Below, one piece after another: positions 24,739 to 34,196 of a DNA stretch of 64,000 nt (the first letter of the stretch is position 1; each line of letters begins with the position of its first letter). Origin of the DNA: Flavobacterium sp. NRK F7 (GTDB lineage Bacteria; Bacteroidota; Bacteroidia; Flavobacteriales; Flavobacteriaceae). Location: positions 973,069 through 1,037,068 of the forward strand of contig NZ_JAMXLB010000001.1 in NCBI RefSeq assembly GCF_024054195.1, written 5' to 3'. The translations under genes and the position numbers were made by a program. The notes beneath the pieces are model-generated. The model did no database searches. It worked only from the letters and a program-made list of their open reading frames with translations, and was not told where the DNA came from.

Positions 24739-25209
24739 TTAAAGCTGTATTTGCCTGTCTATTTGTTGTTCTAAAGAGATAAAAGTTTCTGTTCTAGAAA
24801 CACCTTTAATGGCTTGAATTTTTTTATTTAATAACTGCATCAGGTGTTCATTATCTTTACAAATAATTTTAATTAAAATACTCCAGTTTCCTGTCGTATA
24901 ATGACATTCTAAAACTTCAGGTATTTTTTTTAATTCTCTTACTGCGTCAGAATTACTGGAAGCTTTTTCTAAATAAACGCCTACAAAAGCCATTGTAGAA
25001 TAGCCTAAAACCTTAATGTCTACAGTGAATTTAGATCCTGATATCACTCCGGCTTGTTCTAATTTTCTAAGTCTTTGATGGATGGCTGCTCCAGAAATAC
25101 CGATTTTTTTTGCAATTTGTAAAATAGGTTTTCTAGCGTCTTCCATTAAATCGCGTAGAATTTCTTTATCAATTCCATCAATTTCAATTTGTAATTGATT
25201 TATCTTCAT
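24739..25209 (-). CDS. Lrp/AsnC family transcriptional regulator
   Basis: This 156-residue regulator has an N-terminal winged helix-turn-helix (about 10-55: IDGIDKEILRDL, ILQIAKKIGISGAAIHQRLR) and a C-terminal RAM/AsnC ligand-binding domain (about 70-150: GVYLEKASSN, VLECHYTTGNWSILIKI). These proteins sense amino acids. The next gene upstream on the same strand encodes a saccharopine-dehydrogenase-type enzyme, so a link to lysine or related amino-acid catabolism is suggested by position only. No operator was recognised in the 86-nt spacer. Confidence 0.93.
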   Translation of the reverse strand: MKINQLQIEIDGIDKEILRDLMEDARKPILQIAKKIGISGAAIHQRLRKLEQAGVISGSKFTVDIKVLGYSTMAFVGVYLEKASSNSDAVRELKKIPEVLECHYTTGNWSILIKIICKDNEHLMQLLNKKIQAIKGVSRTETFISLEQQIDRQIQL

Positions 25210-25295
25210 GTATGTTTTGTTTGTAAGTAATAGTTTGTAAATGCACTAATTTAGTAAATAAAACAAATTTTTTTATTTAAAATCGTTACTTTTTA

Positions 25296-26666
25296 TTAGC
25301 TGCTCACATTTAAAGGATTGTAACCTAAGTAATCTACTTCCATTTCTTTGAAAATTACTCCATAATCTTCTAATTCGTCAAGAATAGGAGTGTAAATTTC
25401 TTTAGAAATAGGTAGTTGTACACCAGCTGTAGTAATTTCGCCATTTAATATTTTTACGGTTGCAATAGCAACTGGTAAGCCCACAGTCTTGGCCATAGCC
25501 GTATAGGTTTGATCATCTCCTATGCAAACCATTGTTGCATCTATTTGATGTTGATTCCCGTTTAGTTCGTATCCAAATTTATGATACATGACAATCATGT
25601 CTTTGTCTTGAGGTTCTAAAGTCCATTTTTCAGAAAGTATTTTCTCAAGGATTTGAGCAGGAGTTGCATTTTTTAAACCTACTTTTTTATTTCCGTTGAA
25701 TAAATCCAATTCAAGTAATTTATCCCAAATGATATCATCTTGATCTATTTTTTGAGCGTGTCTCAATTTAATTTCAACTGTATCGGTTGGGTGATAAGGA
25801 AGGAAGGAATTCGTAAATTCTCTATAGGTCATTTCTTCTGAATTATCAATAGTATAAGAATCATCAGTCATACCTAATTGCACTAAAATATCCCATGCTC
25901 TAGAATATCCTACTCTTCGAATGGTACCTCTGTAAACTGTTAATGCATTTTCTAAACCATACACTTCTCTATATTTTAAAGAGTCTCTGTTGGCATAAGC
26001 CTCAAATCGTCCGAAACCTTCTACTTCTAAAAATTCAGTTCTTCTAAATAATTTATTGTAAGGTATATATTTGTATGTGCCTTCTTGAATGAATTTGGCA
26101 GCACCACCTTGACCTGCCAATACTACATTTCTAGGATTCCAAGTAAATTTATAATTCCATAAATTCGTATCACTTTCAGGAGCGACTAAACCACCACAAA
26201 AAGACTCGAATAAAATCATTTTTCCACCTTTTTCCCTTATTTGATCAATCACTTTCATAGCACTCATGTGATCAATACCAGGATCAAGTCCAATTTCATT
26301 CATGAAAACCAATCCTTTTTCCTTAGCTTCTTTGTCTAATTCTTGCATCGCTGGGCTAATGTAAGAAGCAGTAACCATATGTTTGTTATAGAATAAACAG
26401 TCTTTTGCTACCTCTAGGTGCATGAAAGCTGGAAGCATAGATACCACAATATCTGATTTTTGAATTTCGTCTTTTCGTTGTTCAGCATCCAATATGTCAA
26501 AAGCAATCGGTCTAGCATTTGGATGATTGTGGGTCTTCCTTTGTGCTAATTCAAGAGACAGGTCTGCAATGGTTATATGTAATTGTTCTTTTTCTGACTT
26601 TTCTAATAAGTATTTAATAAGTGATGATGCGCTTCTTCCTGCGCCAATAACTAATATGTTTCTCAT
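25296..26666 (-). CDS. Saccharopine dehydrogenase family protein
   Basis: This 456-residue NAD(P)-dependent enzyme has an N-terminal Rossmann motif (NILVIGAGRSASSLIKYL), DIVVSMLPAFMHLEVAKDCL, GLDPGIDHMSAMKVID (the saccharopine reductase signature region) and FCGGLVAPESD. The family includes the glutamate-forming saccharopine dehydrogenase of lysine degradation. The full length and the GLDPGIDHM motif support that, but the substrate is not proven. It precedes the Lrp-type regulator on the same strand. A perfect -7 box (TATTTTTG, 26679-26686) lies 12 nt before the ATG, again giving a short leader. Confidence 0.88.
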   Translation of the reverse strand: MRNILVIGAGRSASSLIKYLLEKSEKEQLHITIADLSLELAQRKTHNHPNARPIAFDILDAEQRKDEIQKSDIVVSMLPAFMHLEVAKDCLFYNKHMVTASYISPAMQELDKEAKEKGLVFMNEIGLDPGIDHMSAMKVIDQIREKGGKMILFESFCGGLVAPESDTNLWNYKFTWNPRNVVLAGQGGAAKFIQEGTYKYIPYNKLFRRTEFLEVEGFGRFEAYANRDSLKYREVYGLENALTVYRGTIRRVGYSRAWDILVQLGMTDDSYTIDNSEEMTYREFTNSFLPYHPTDTVEIKLRHAQKIDQDDIIWDKLLELDLFNGNKKVGLKNATPAQILEKILSEKWTLEPQDKDMIVMYHKFGYELNGNQHQIDATMVCIGDDQTYTAMAKTVGLPVAIATVKILNGEITTAGVQLPISKEIYTPILDELEDYGVIFKEMEVDYLGYNPLNVSS

Positions 26667-26678
26667 GACTAATTTTTA

Positions 26679-26686
26679 CAAAAATA
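26679..26686 (-). promoter_or_regulatory. -7 promoter box of the saccharopine dehydrogenase-like gene
   Basis: TATTTTTG on the minus strand matches TAnnTTTG, 12 nt before the ATG. Confidence 0.5.
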
Positions 26687-26902
26687 TCACACGAAGATAG
26701 TGAAATGTTATATTTATAAAAATTTTACCTTAAAATATATTCTAAAATGTATAAGATTTAACATTTTTAAGCTTTAGGAGGGTAACAAGTAAAATTGAAT
26801 TCTAAGATTAATGATTATAGTTTTAATTGTTAGCGTATTTTATTTAATCTTTTTTAAATTGTAATTTCTGTATTAGTTACTATTTTTACTAAAAAAAAAG
26901 AT

Positions 26903-27286
26903 ATGGATAGAAAAATCCTTTTAATTGCGCTCATAATGGGGGCAGTAGCGATACTGTTAGGTGCTTTTGGTGCTCATGGTTTAAAGAAAATGCTAACCTT
27001 AGATCAGTTGAATACCTTCGAAGTTGGGGTACGATATCAAATTTATCATGCCTTATTTTTATTGTTTGTAGCTAATAATTCCTTATTAACACTAAAACAG
27101 AAAGGGATTGTTCTGTATTTAGTTGTCATTGGGGTAATTTTATTTTCAGGTTCAATTTATTTGCTATCGACCGCAAGTTTAACAGTATTAAAAACAAAGT
27201 TTATTGGTCCCTTAACACCTGTAGGAGGTTTGTTGCTAATTGCTTCATGGTTATATGTTTTTTATTGTGTTTTCACTAAAAAATAG
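26903..27286 (+). CDS. DUF423 membrane protein
   Basis: This 127-residue protein has four predicted membrane segments and the DUF423 signatures ILLGAFGAHGLKK (about 19-31), TFEVGVRYQIYHALFLL (about 39-55) and IGPLTPVGGLLLIASWL at the C-terminus. Its length is usual for the family, which has no known function. It stands alone upstream of pckA on the same strand with a 71-nt gap. The 236-nt region before it is AT-rich with no recognised element. Confidence 0.93.
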   Translation: MDRKILLIALIMGAVAILLGAFGAHGLKKMLTLDQLNTFEVGVRYQIYHALFLLFVANNSLLTLKQKGIVLYLVVIGVILFSGSIYLLSTASLTVLKTKFIGPLTPVGGLLLIASWLYVFYCVFTKK

Positions 27287-27317
27287 CAATTCGTTCTTCT
27301 TTCTAAAATTAAATTTA

Positions 27318-27325
27318 TAATTTTG
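27318..27325 (+). promoter_or_regulatory. -7 promoter box of pckA
   Basis: TAATTTTG matches TAnnTTTG perfectly, 32 nt before the pckA ATG. Confidence 0.6.
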
Positions 27326-27357
27326 CACTTTAAAACATACAACATAACTCATTTTTT

Positions 27358-28983
27358 ATGAATAGCTACGCCCAAATTACGAAAACGATTTCGTTGGAAA
27401 AATATGGAATTAGAAACGCTTCACAAATTATTTACAACCCTTCGTATGAGTTTTTATACCAAGAAGAATTAAGTGAAGATTTAAAAGGATTTGAAAGAGG
27501 TCAATTGTCAGAGCTTGGAGCAGTGAATGTTATGACAGGAGAATTTACAGGTCGATCTCCAAAAGACAAGTATATTGTAAAAGATGAGGTAACCAAAGAT
27601 TCTATTTGGTGGACTTCTGATAAAGCGGTAAATGATAATAAGCCTATTTCTACTGAAACTTGGAATGCGCTTAAAGAGACAACTGTAAATCAGTTATCAG
27701 AAAAAAAATTATATGTAGTTGATGCTTTTTGTGGAGCCAATGAAGACACGCGTTTAAAAGTACGCTTTATAATGGAAGTAGCTTGGCAAGCACATTTTGT
27801 TAAAAATATGTTTATTCGACCTACAGATGCTGAATTAGAAAATTTTGGTGAACCCGATTTTATTGTAATGAATGCGTCAAAAGCTTCTTTTAAAGATTTT
27901 GAAAAACATAATTTAAATTCTGAAGTATATGTAGCTTTTAATTTAACTGAAAAAATTCAGTTAATTGGAGGAACATGGTATGGTGGAGAAATGAAAAAAG
28001 GAATGTTTTCCATGATGAATTACTACTTGCCTTTACAAGGAATTGCATCTATGCACTGTTCTGCAAATAAAGGAAAAGAGGGAGATGTGGCTGTTTTCTT
28101 TGGTTTGTCTGGAACGGGTAAAACAACTCTTTCAACTGATCCTAAGAGAGAATTAATTGGTGATGATGAGCATGGCTGGGATAATGATGGTGTCTTTAAT
28201 TTTGAAGGAGGTTGTTATGCAAAAACTATTGATTTAAGTGCTGCAAACGAGCCTGATATCTTTAAAGCGATTAAGAAAAATGCTTTACTAGAAAATGTAA
28301 CCTTAGATGCAAATGGTAAAATTGATTTTGCTGATGGATCAGTAACTCAAAATACGCGTGTATCGTATCCAATTGAACACATTGAGAATATTGTTAAACC
28401 AGTATCTAAAGCAGGTCATGCTACCAAAGTAATTTTTCTTACAGCCGATGCTTTTGGAGTAATGCCTCCAGTATCTAAATTAACTCCTGAACAAACTAAA
28501 TATTATTTCTTGTCTGGATTTACTGCAAAATTGGCAGGAACTGAGAGAGGCGTTACAGAACCACAGCCTACTTTTTCAGCTTGTTTTGGGAAAGCATTTT
28601 TATCTTTGCATCCTACTAAATATGGTGAAGAATTGGTGAAGAAAATGGAGGAGCACAATGCTACTGCTTACATGGTTAACACAGGATGGAATGGAACTGG
28701 GAAAAGAATTTCTATAAAAGATACTCGCGCAATTATAGATGCTATATTAGATGGTTCTATTGAAAAAGCGGAAACTAAAGTTATTCCAGTATTTAATTTT
28801 ACTGTACCGGTGGCTTTGCATGATGTTGACTCTTCTATTCTAGATCCTAGAGAAACGTATGATGAAGTTTCAAAATGGGAAGTGAAGGCTAAAGATTTGG
28901 CTTCTAAATTTGTTAAAAACTTTGAACAGTATACAGATAATGAAGAAGGAAAACTATTGGTAAAAGCAGGTCCTACTTTATAA
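27358..28983 (+). CDS. pckA: Phosphoenolpyruvate carboxykinase (ATP)
   Basis: This 541-residue cytoplasmic enzyme converts oxaloacetate and ATP to phosphoenolpyruvate, CO2 and ADP in gluconeogenesis. ATP-type signatures are visible: [18 protein letters not shown], the kinase-1a loop [11 protein letters not shown] (249-259), the metal-binding [20 protein letters not shown], and the C-terminal [20 protein letters not shown]. Length and motifs are complete. It is monocistronic: its own promoter lies upstream and a strong bidirectional terminator separates it from the convergent hemD-like gene. Confidence 0.98.
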   Translation: MNSYAQITKTISLEKYGIRNASQIIYNPSYEFLYQEELSEDLKGFERGQLSELGAVNVMTGEFTGRSPKDKYIVKDEVTKDSIWWTSDKAVNDNKPISTETWNALKETTVNQLSEKKLYVVDAFCGANEDTRLKVRFIMEVAWQAHFVKNMFIRPTDAELENFGEPDFIVMNASKASFKDFEKHNLNSEVYVAFNLTEKIQLIGGTWYGGEMKKGMFSMMNYYLPLQGIASMHCSANKGKEGDVAVFFGLSGTGKTTLSTDPKRELIGDDEHGWDNDGVFNFEGGCYAKTIDLSAANEPDIFKAIKKNALLENVTLDANGKIDFADGSVTQNTRVSYPIEHIENIVKPVSKAGHATKVIFLTADAFGVMPPVSKLTPEQTKYYFLSGFTAKLAGTERGVTEPQPTFSACFGKAFLSLHPTKYGEELVKKMEEHNATAYMVNTGWNGTGKRISIKDTRAIIDAILDGSIEKAETKVIPVFNFTVPVALHDVDSSILDPRETYDEVSKWEVKAKDLASKFVKNFEQYTDNEEGKLLVKAGPTL

Positions 28984-29004
28984 AAATATCAAATAATAAA
29001 TATA

Positions 29005-29038
29005 AAAAAGGGTTCTAAAATTTTAGAACCCTTTTTTA
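29005..29038. terminator. Bidirectional terminator between pckA and hemD
   Basis: GGGTTCTAAAA and TTTTAGAACCC form a perfect palindrome flanked by A and T runs between convergent genes. Confidence 0.88.
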
Positions 29039-29067
29039 TATTTTATAATAACAAATATTTATTAGTA

Positions 29068-29826
29068 TTATTTTCCTTTGTTAACTTCTGAAATATATTT
29101 TTCAAGTGCTCCAGTCATAGAAGGTGTTCCAGGAGAAGGAGCCATGATGTCTACTCTAAGGCCACTGTCAATAGCTTCTTTTTGAGTAGTAGTTCCAAAT
29201 ACTGCAATTCTTGTATTGTTTTGTTTAAAATCAGGGAAGTTTTTAAAAAGAGATTTAATTCCTGTTGGACTGAAAAAAGCCAGAACATCATAATATACAT
29301 CTTTTAAATCAGATAAATCACTCATAACTGTTCTATAAAAAATAGCTGGAGTCCATGCTATTTTCAAACTATCTAAAGTTTGAGGAATGTCATAATTTAA
29401 TTGATCAGATGCAGGTAATAAAAACTTTTCGTCTTTGTATTTTTTAATCAGTGGAGCTAAATCGACAAAATCTTTTTGTCCCACATAAATTTTCCTTTTT
29501 CGATACACTACATAACGTTGTAAGTAAAAAGCGACTGCTTCTGATTGACAAAAGTACCTCATATCTTCAGGAACTTTAAAGCGCATTTCTTCAGCAACTC
29601 TAAAAAAATGATCAACAGAATTTCTGCTTGTTAAAATAATCGCAGTAAAATTGTTTAAATCTATTTTTTGTGCTCTTATTTCTTTGGCAGGAACTCCTTC
29701 TACGTGGATAAAAGGTCTGAAGTCAACTTTAACTTTAAGTTTGTTTTGTAACTCAAAATAGGGAGAATTCTCTACTTTAGGCTCTGGTTGTGAAACCAAA
29801 ATTGTTTTCACTTTTAAATTTGACAT
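29068..29826 (-). CDS. hemD: Uroporphyrinogen-III synthase
   Basis: This 252-residue protein has the two-domain HemD fold. Its N-terminal VKTILVSQPEPKVENSPYFE, FTAIILTSRNSVDHFFR (about 55-71), FLLPASDQLNYDIP, and YDVLAFFSPTGIKSLFKNFP (about 175-194) followed by VFGTTTQKEAIDSG are hallmarks. It cyclises hydroxymethylbilane to uroporphyrinogen III in heme/siroheme synthesis. It is 10 nt after the DUF4271 gene, an arrangement I recall from other flavobacteria. HemD sequences diverge strongly, so the call rests on these loop motifs. Confidence 0.85.
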   Translation of the reverse strand: MSNLKVKTILVSQPEPKVENSPYFELQNKLKVKVDFRPFIHVEGVPAKEIRAQKIDLNNFTAIILTSRNSVDHFFRVAEEMRFKVPEDMRYFCQSEAVAFYLQRYVVYRKRKIYVGQKDFVDLAPLIKKYKDEKFLLPASDQLNYDIPQTLDSLKIAWTPAIFYRTVMSDLSDLKDVYYDVLAFFSPTGIKSLFKNFPDFKQNNTRIAVFGTTTQKEAIDSGLRVDIMAPSPGTPSMTGALEKYISEVNKGK

Positions 29827-29836
29827 ACGCTTTGTT

Positions 29837-30505
29837 CTAATTTTTTGTAATAAAATAATAGATAAAATAGTAAGGTGCTATTTCAAGGGTGCAAAGATAT
29901 AAAATAAAATAAAATATTTTACGTAATACTAAATTTTGATAGATTTTTAGAGCAACAATATAGGTGGTTAAATTGGCTAAAAAGAGAATAACAATAATCA
30001 TATAATAAATCCAGTTTTTATTCCATACAGGATTGTAAAAAAGGATAATGTTTATAGGTAAAAGTAAAAAGCCAAAATAAGTTCGATAACTCACTTTTAA
30101 TAAGTTGAATTGTTCGTTAAATTCTTCAATTTTAAATGTAGTTGCAATAATTTTTTCAACTAAATATTTCGATAAAATAAAAACCGCTAGAAAAGTGAAA
30201 ATTTGTACAAAAAGGATGCCTTCTTGAATTTTGGAATACTGAAATTGTTTCAAAAACAAAAGAATAAAAAAAGTTAAAGAAACCAACTGTATAAAAAACA
30301 TAGAAATCGTAAAGCCACTTCTTAAATTACTAGTGTCTTTATAAATTTTTGTGTACTTGTCGGAAACTGCTAATTTAATAAACTCGGCAAAACGAGCTTG
30401 AAAAACATTCTTGTTAATACCAATGACAAGAAAGCTTAGGACAAATAAAATTGTTGCCCAGTCTTTAAAGTGAATAACTCTTTCGTGAAATTGAATTGCT
30501 GTCAT
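29837..30505 (-). CDS. DUF4271 membrane protein
   Basis: This 222-residue polytopic membrane protein has about six hydrophobic segments, with the conserved YRTYFGFLLLPINIILFY stretch near the middle. The DUF4271 family is restricted to Bacteroidota and lies next to hemD; its role is unknown. An in-frame ATG ten codons upstream (30535) is rejected because a perfect -7 box (TAAATTTG, 30512-30519) lies inside that extension. Starting at 30505 (MTAIQFHERVIHFKDWATIL) gives a nearly leaderless mRNA. Confidence 0.8.
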   Translation of the reverse strand: MTAIQFHERVIHFKDWATILFVLSFLVIGINKNVFQARFAEFIKLAVSDKYTKIYKDTSNLRSGFTISMFFIQLVSLTFFILLFLKQFQYSKIQEGILFVQIFTFLAVFILSKYLVEKIIATTFKIEEFNEQFNLLKVSYRTYFGFLLLPINIILFYNPVWNKNWIYYMIIVILFLANLTTYIVALKIYQNLVLRKIFYFILYLCTLEIAPYYFIYYFITKN

Positions 30506-30511
30506 TTGTGG

Positions 30512-30519
30512 CAAATTTA
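30512..30519 (-). promoter_or_regulatory. -7 promoter box of DUF4271-hemD
   Basis: TAAATTTG on the minus strand matches TAnnTTTG perfectly and supports the start at 30505. Confidence 0.55.
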
Positions 30520-30579
30520 CAAAAATTAACTTCAAATAATTATTATAAATTTATTAAGAGATAAACTTAATAAATAGTT

Positions 30580-30587
30580 TATTTTTG
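30580..30587 (+). promoter_or_regulatory. -7 promoter box of the mannosyltransferase-dihydroorotase operon
   Basis: TATTTTTG matches TAnnTTTG, 22 nt before the ATG at 30610. Confidence 0.55.
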
Positions 30588-30609
30588 TAGTCGAAAATTA
30601 ATTTAAGGG

Positions 30610-31335
30610 ATGTTGAAGGCAATAGTAGTAATACCAACATACAATGAAATAGAAAACATAGATCAGATTATACATGCAGTATTTTCTTTGCAAACAGAAT
30701 TTCATATTTTAATTGTAGATGATAATTCACCTGATGGAACATCAAAAAAAGTAGAAGATTTACAACAGCAATATAAAGAAAAACTTTTTCTATCTGTAAG
30801 AACTAAGAAATCTGGTTTAGGAACGGCTTATGTTCATGGTTTTAAATGGGCTTTATCTAAAGGGTATCAATATATTTTTGAAATGGATGCCGATTTTTCT
30901 CATAACCCTCAAGATTTAGAACGATTGTTGTTTGCTTGTGAGATGGAACAGGCTGATGTTGCCATTGGTTCTCGCTATTCAACAGGTGTAAATGTAGTAA
31001 ATTGGCCTTTGAATCGAGTGCTAATGTCTTATTTTGCTTCTGTGTATGTAAAATTGATTACAGGAATGAAAATTCATGATGCAACTGCAGGCTTTATCTG
31101 TTACAGAAGAAATGTTTTGGAAAAAATTAATTTAGATAGAATAAAATTCATAGGTTATGCGTTTCAAATAGAAATGAAATACAGGGCTTATGTCCAAAAA
31201 TTTAAAATAGTAGAAGTGCCAATTATTTTTACTGATAGAACTAAAGGACAATCAAAAATGAGCGGGTCTATCATAAGAGAAGCTGTGTTTGGAGTTGTTT
31301 TATTACGAATAAGAAAAATTTTTAACCAACTATAA
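30610..31335 (+). CDS. Polyprenol monophosphomannose synthase
   Basis: This 241-residue family 2 glycosyltransferase transfers a hexose from a nucleotide sugar to a polyprenyl phosphate at the inner membrane. Motifs are VVIPTYNEIENID at the N-terminus, ILIVDDNSPDGTSKKVE, GLGTAYVHGFKWAL, EMDADFSHNPQDLERL (the DxD-type site), and GYAFQIEMKYRA. No C-terminal membrane domain is present, which matches the soluble Dpm1-like form. The stop overlaps the dihydroorotase start (TAATG), so the two are translationally coupled. Mannose as donor is the family default and not proven here. Confidence 0.92.
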   Translation: MLKAIVVIPTYNEIENIDQIIHAVFSLQTEFHILIVDDNSPDGTSKKVEDLQQQYKEKLFLSVRTKKSGLGTAYVHGFKWALSKGYQYIFEMDADFSHNPQDLERLLFACEMEQADVAIGSRYSTGVNVVNWPLNRVLMSYFASVYVKLITGMKIHDATAGFICYRRNVLEKINLDRIKFIGYAFQIEMKYRAYVQKFKIVEVPIIFTDRTKGQSKMSGSIIREAVFGVVLLRIRKIFNQL

Positions 31336-32684
31336 TGAGTACCTTTTTAATTAAAAATGCTAAAATTGTAAATGAAGGCGTGGTCTTTGAAGGAGATGTA
31401 TTAATTGAAAATGAATTCATCAAAGAAATTGCGGAACAAATCAGTTTAAAATCCTCAGATTGTATTATTATTGATGCTGAAGGAAGTTATTTAATTCCAG
31501 GAGCTATAGATGATCAAGTTCATTTTAGAGAGCCAGGATTAACACACAAAGGAAATATAGAATCGGAGAGTAGAGCTGCTGTCGCAGGCGGAATAACGTC
31601 TTTTATCGAACAACCTAATACAGTTCCAAATGCAGTTACTCAGGAACTTTTAGAACAAAAATATGAAATTGCTGCTACTACTTCTTATGCGAACTATTCT
31701 TTTATGATGGGTGGTACCAATGATAATTTGGAAGAAGTATTAAAAACCAATCCTAGAAATGTAGCTGGAATAAAATTGTTTTTAGGTTCGTCTACTGGAA
31801 ATATGTTAGTAGATAATCAAGATGTGCTTGAAAAGATTTTTTCTTCTACAAAAATGTTAATTGCAGTTCATTGCGAAGATGAAGGAACAATTAAAGCAAA
31901 TTTAGAAAAATATAAAGAAGAATTTGGAGACGATATTCCAATGAAATATCATCCGTTAATAAGAAGCGCAGAAGCTTGTTATATTTCTTCTTCTAAAGCT
32001 ATTGAGTTGGCAAAAAAAACAGGTGCAAGATTACATGTTTTTCATTTGTCAACGGCTAAAGAAATGGAATTATTTACCAACAAAATTCCATTAGAACAAA
32101 AACAAATTACTGCTGAAGTTTGTGTGCACCACCTATGGTTTAGTGATGAAGATTATGATACCAAGGGTTCCTTAATAAAATGGAATCCAGCTGTAAAAAC
32201 CAAAGAGGATAGAGAAGTATTATGGCAAGCTTTATTAGATGATAAAATAGACGTAATAGCTACGGATCATGCACCGCATACATTAGAAGAAAAGATTAAT
32301 CCTTACACGAGTTGTCCTTCTGGAGGGCCTTTGGTACAACATGCAGTTGTGGCTATGTTTGAAGCTTTTCATAAAGGTAAAATTTCAGTAGAAAAAATTG
32401 TAGAGAAAATGTGTCATAATCCTGCTAAAATTTTCAAGATTGAAAAAAGAGGTTTTATTAAAGAAGGGTATTATGCAGATTTAGCAATTGTTAATCCGCA
32501 CTTGCCTTGGAATGTAAAAAAAGAAAATATTTTATACCATTGTGGTTGGTCTCCTTTTGAAGGTGCAACTTTTAAATCTAGAGTTACGCATACCTTTGTA
32601 AATGGTCGATTGGTTTATGCAAATGGGCGCAGTAAGGAAATAAAAGTGGGTAAAAGGTTGTTATTTGAAAGAGATGTAAAATGA
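31335..32684 (+). CDS. pyrC: Dihydroorotase
   Basis: This 449-residue amidohydrolase cyclises carbamoyl-aspartate to dihydroorotate in pyrimidine synthesis. It shows GAIDDQVHFREPGLTHKG (57-74), AAVAGGITSFIEQPNTVPNA, GIKLFLGSSTGNMLVDN with the lysine that bridges the metals, VHHLWFSDEDYDTKG and DVIATDHAPHTLEEK. The usual metal motif His-x-His near residue 61 reads Gln-Val-His; I recall the same variant in other Bacteroidota dihydroorotases, so it is probably functional. It is coupled to the mannosyltransferase gene (TAATG) and to the lipoprotein gene after it (ATGA). Confidence 0.92.
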   Translation: MSTFLIKNAKIVNEGVVFEGDVLIENEFIKEIAEQISLKSSDCIIIDAEGSYLIPGAIDDQVHFREPGLTHKGNIESESRAAVAGGITSFIEQPNTVPNAVTQELLEQKYEIAATTSYANYSFMMGGTNDNLEEVLKTNPRNVAGIKLFLGSSTGNMLVDNQDVLEKIFSSTKMLIAVHCEDEGTIKANLEKYKEEFGDDIPMKYHPLIRSAEACYISSSKAIELAKKTGARLHVFHLSTAKEMELFTNKIPLEQKQITAEVCVHHLWFSDEDYDTKGSLIKWNPAVKTKEDREVLWQALLDDKIDVIATDHAPHTLEEKINPYTSCPSGGPLVQHAVVAMFEAFHKGKISVEKIVEKMCHNPAKIFKIEKRGFIKEGYYADLAIVNPHLPWNVKKENILYHCGWSPFEGATFKSRVTHTFVNGRLVYANGRSKEIKVGKRLLFERDVK

Positions 32685-33112
32685 AAAAAATAGTAGTATT
32701 AGTTGTTTTAGTTTTGTTTTCATGTGCCGAAAACCCAGTGCCTAAGCCAGAACGTTTGTTGTCGGAAGATACGATGGTTGATATTTTATATGATACAGCG
32801 TTATTACAGGCTTCTGAAGCTTATTTGCCAAATAAACTAACAGAAAACCAAATACGAATTAAAAATTATATTTATACCAAGTATGACTTAGATAGTACAA
32901 CGTATTATCAAAATCAAAGGTATTATGCTGCTGATTTTAAAAAATATAAAAGGATGTATAAAAAGGTTTCCGACCGTTTGCAGCAAAGAAAGACAGAATT
33001 GGATACTTTGATGGCTCAAGAATTAAGAAACAGGCCTGAAAAACCAATCAATAAAAAAAGAGAGTTTAATAAGCCTTCGCTAAAGGAATTAGATAGTCTT
33101 TCATCTCAATAA
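32681..33112 (+). CDS. DUF4296 lipoprotein
   Basis: This 143-residue protein has a lipoprotein signal (MKKIVVLVVLVLFSC, Cys15). A helical domain follows with PERLLSEDTMVDILYDTALL (about 23-42) and TYYQNQRYYAADFKKYKRMY, typical of the Bacteroidota DUF4296 family. It has a charged Lys/Arg/Glu tail. Its function is unknown. It overlaps the dihydroorotase stop by 4 nt (ATGA), so it is third in the operon. Its last 47 nt overlap the convergent SDR gene. Confidence 0.88.
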   Translation: MKKIVVLVVLVLFSCAENPVPKPERLLSEDTMVDILYDTALLQASEAYLPNKLTENQIRIKNYIYTKYDLDSTTYYQNQRYYAADFKKYKRMYKKVSDRLQQRKTELDTLMAQELRNRPEKPINKKREFNKPSLKELDSLSSQ

Positions 33113-34058
33113 AAGAATAGTTTAACACCGAATTAATTTTTTCATTACTGTATTCTTTTTTATTATGAGAAGCAATAGCAGTTAGTTTTGTAAATTTTCT
33201 TTTTCTTCCAGTAAGTTTTGAAATCAACCAATCCATTTTCCATGCCAGGTTTGTAAGGGTTTTATTAGCGTGAATAAATGGTTTTTTTACTTGCATCGCA
33301 TCTGCAATCCAAAACAAAAGTTGTTCAAAGGTTGTATTTTCTGCTACAAGAATAAAACGTTGATTAAATTGTTTTTGCATCATTAACGAATACATAATTG
33401 AAACCACATCTTCAACAGCAATTATTCCGATTTTTCCTTTTGTATAAAAAGAAATACCTCTTTTTATTGCAGCAAAAAAACGATTGCTTTCATGTTCTGC
33501 AAATCCACTCCCAAAAATAATTCCAGGGTTTACCACAATACAATTTAAGCCTTCTTGTTGTCCTCTCCAAACTTCCATTTCAGCACCATATTTCGAGATA
33601 GCATAATCACTATGCAGTTTTTCTGGATTCCATTCTGTTTCTTCAGTAATGAGAAATTCATTTTCTTTTGCATCTCCTAACGCGGCTATCGAACTTACAT
33701 AACAAAGTTGGTTTACTTTTTTGTCGATACAACAATTGATTACATTGGCAGTCCCTTCTATGTTAATTTTGCGAAGATTTTCTTCGTCTTTTGGGTCAAA
33801 CGATATTAAAGCTGCACAATGATATACAGAAGTAACATTTTCAAAGACTATTTCTAGAGATGGAATATCGGTTAGATCCCCTTTAACCCAAATAATTTGT
33901 TCAAATAGTACTATTTTGTTTTTGGATAAAAAGAGTTGTTTTACCGTTTCAATTTTACTTTTGTCTCGGTATAATGCTTTTACTGTTTCATTTTTTGAAA
34001 GCAGTTGAAGTAATAAATGAGAGCCTACTAAGCCCGTTGCACCAGTAACTAGAATCAT
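33066..34058 (-). CDS. NAD-dependent epimerase/dehydratase-type SDR
   Basis: This 330-residue extended short-chain dehydrogenase has the N-terminal NAD(P) motif ILVTGATGLVGSHLLLQLL (2-20), VYHCAALISFDP, YVSSIAALGD, and catalytic YAISKYGAEMEVWRG (Tyr-x-x-x-Lys). IVVNPGIIFGSGFAEHESNR follows. The architecture matches flavobacterial relatives of dihydroflavonol-4-reductase or 3-beta-hydroxysteroid dehydrogenase-like proteins; the substrate is unknown. Its stop lies 47 nt inside the convergent DUF4296 gene, so no terminator separates the two. Confidence 0.9.
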   Translation of the reverse strand: MILVTGATGLVGSHLLLQLLSKNETVKALYRDKSKIETVKQLFLSKNKIVLFEQIIWVKGDLTDIPSLEIVFENVTSVYHCAALISFDPKDEENLRKINIEGTANVINCCIDKKVNQLCYVSSIAALGDAKENEFLITEETEWNPEKLHSDYAISKYGAEMEVWRGQQEGLNCIVVNPGIIFGSGFAEHESNRFFAAIKRGISFYTKGKIGIIAVEDVVSIMYSLMMQKQFNQRFILVAENTTFEQLLFWIADAMQVKKPFIHANKTLTNLAWKMDWLISKLTGRKRKFTKLTAIASHNKKEYSNEKINSVLNYSFIEMKDYLIPLAKAY

Positions 34059-34170
34059 AGGGTAAATATAAAGAGATTGTTTGACTTTTGATAGGATGAC
34101 TTTCAGAATATTTTTTTAAAATTTACCAAAATTTGGAATTTGGAATAGGAAGTTTGGTTTCTAAAATTGA

Positions 34171-34178
34171 TATATTTG
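34171..34178 (+). promoter_or_regulatory. -7 promoter box of tyrS
   Basis: TATATTTG is a perfect TAnnTTTG match. It lies inside an upstream TTG-initiated extension of the frame and therefore shows that translation starts at the ATG 34197. Confidence 0.65.
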
Positions 34179-34196
34179 CGAAAATTAATTACAAAA

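Noticed and set aside
31335..32684. Dihydroorotase inactive because the first metal His is Gln
   Set aside because: All other catalytic motifs are intact, and I recall the same Gln-x-His variant in functional Bacteroidota enzymes; not enough to call it inactive.
34167..34196. TTG-initiated extension of TyrS
   Set aside because: A perfect promoter box TATATTTG is embedded in it; the ATG at 34197 is the first codon after the expected transcript start.
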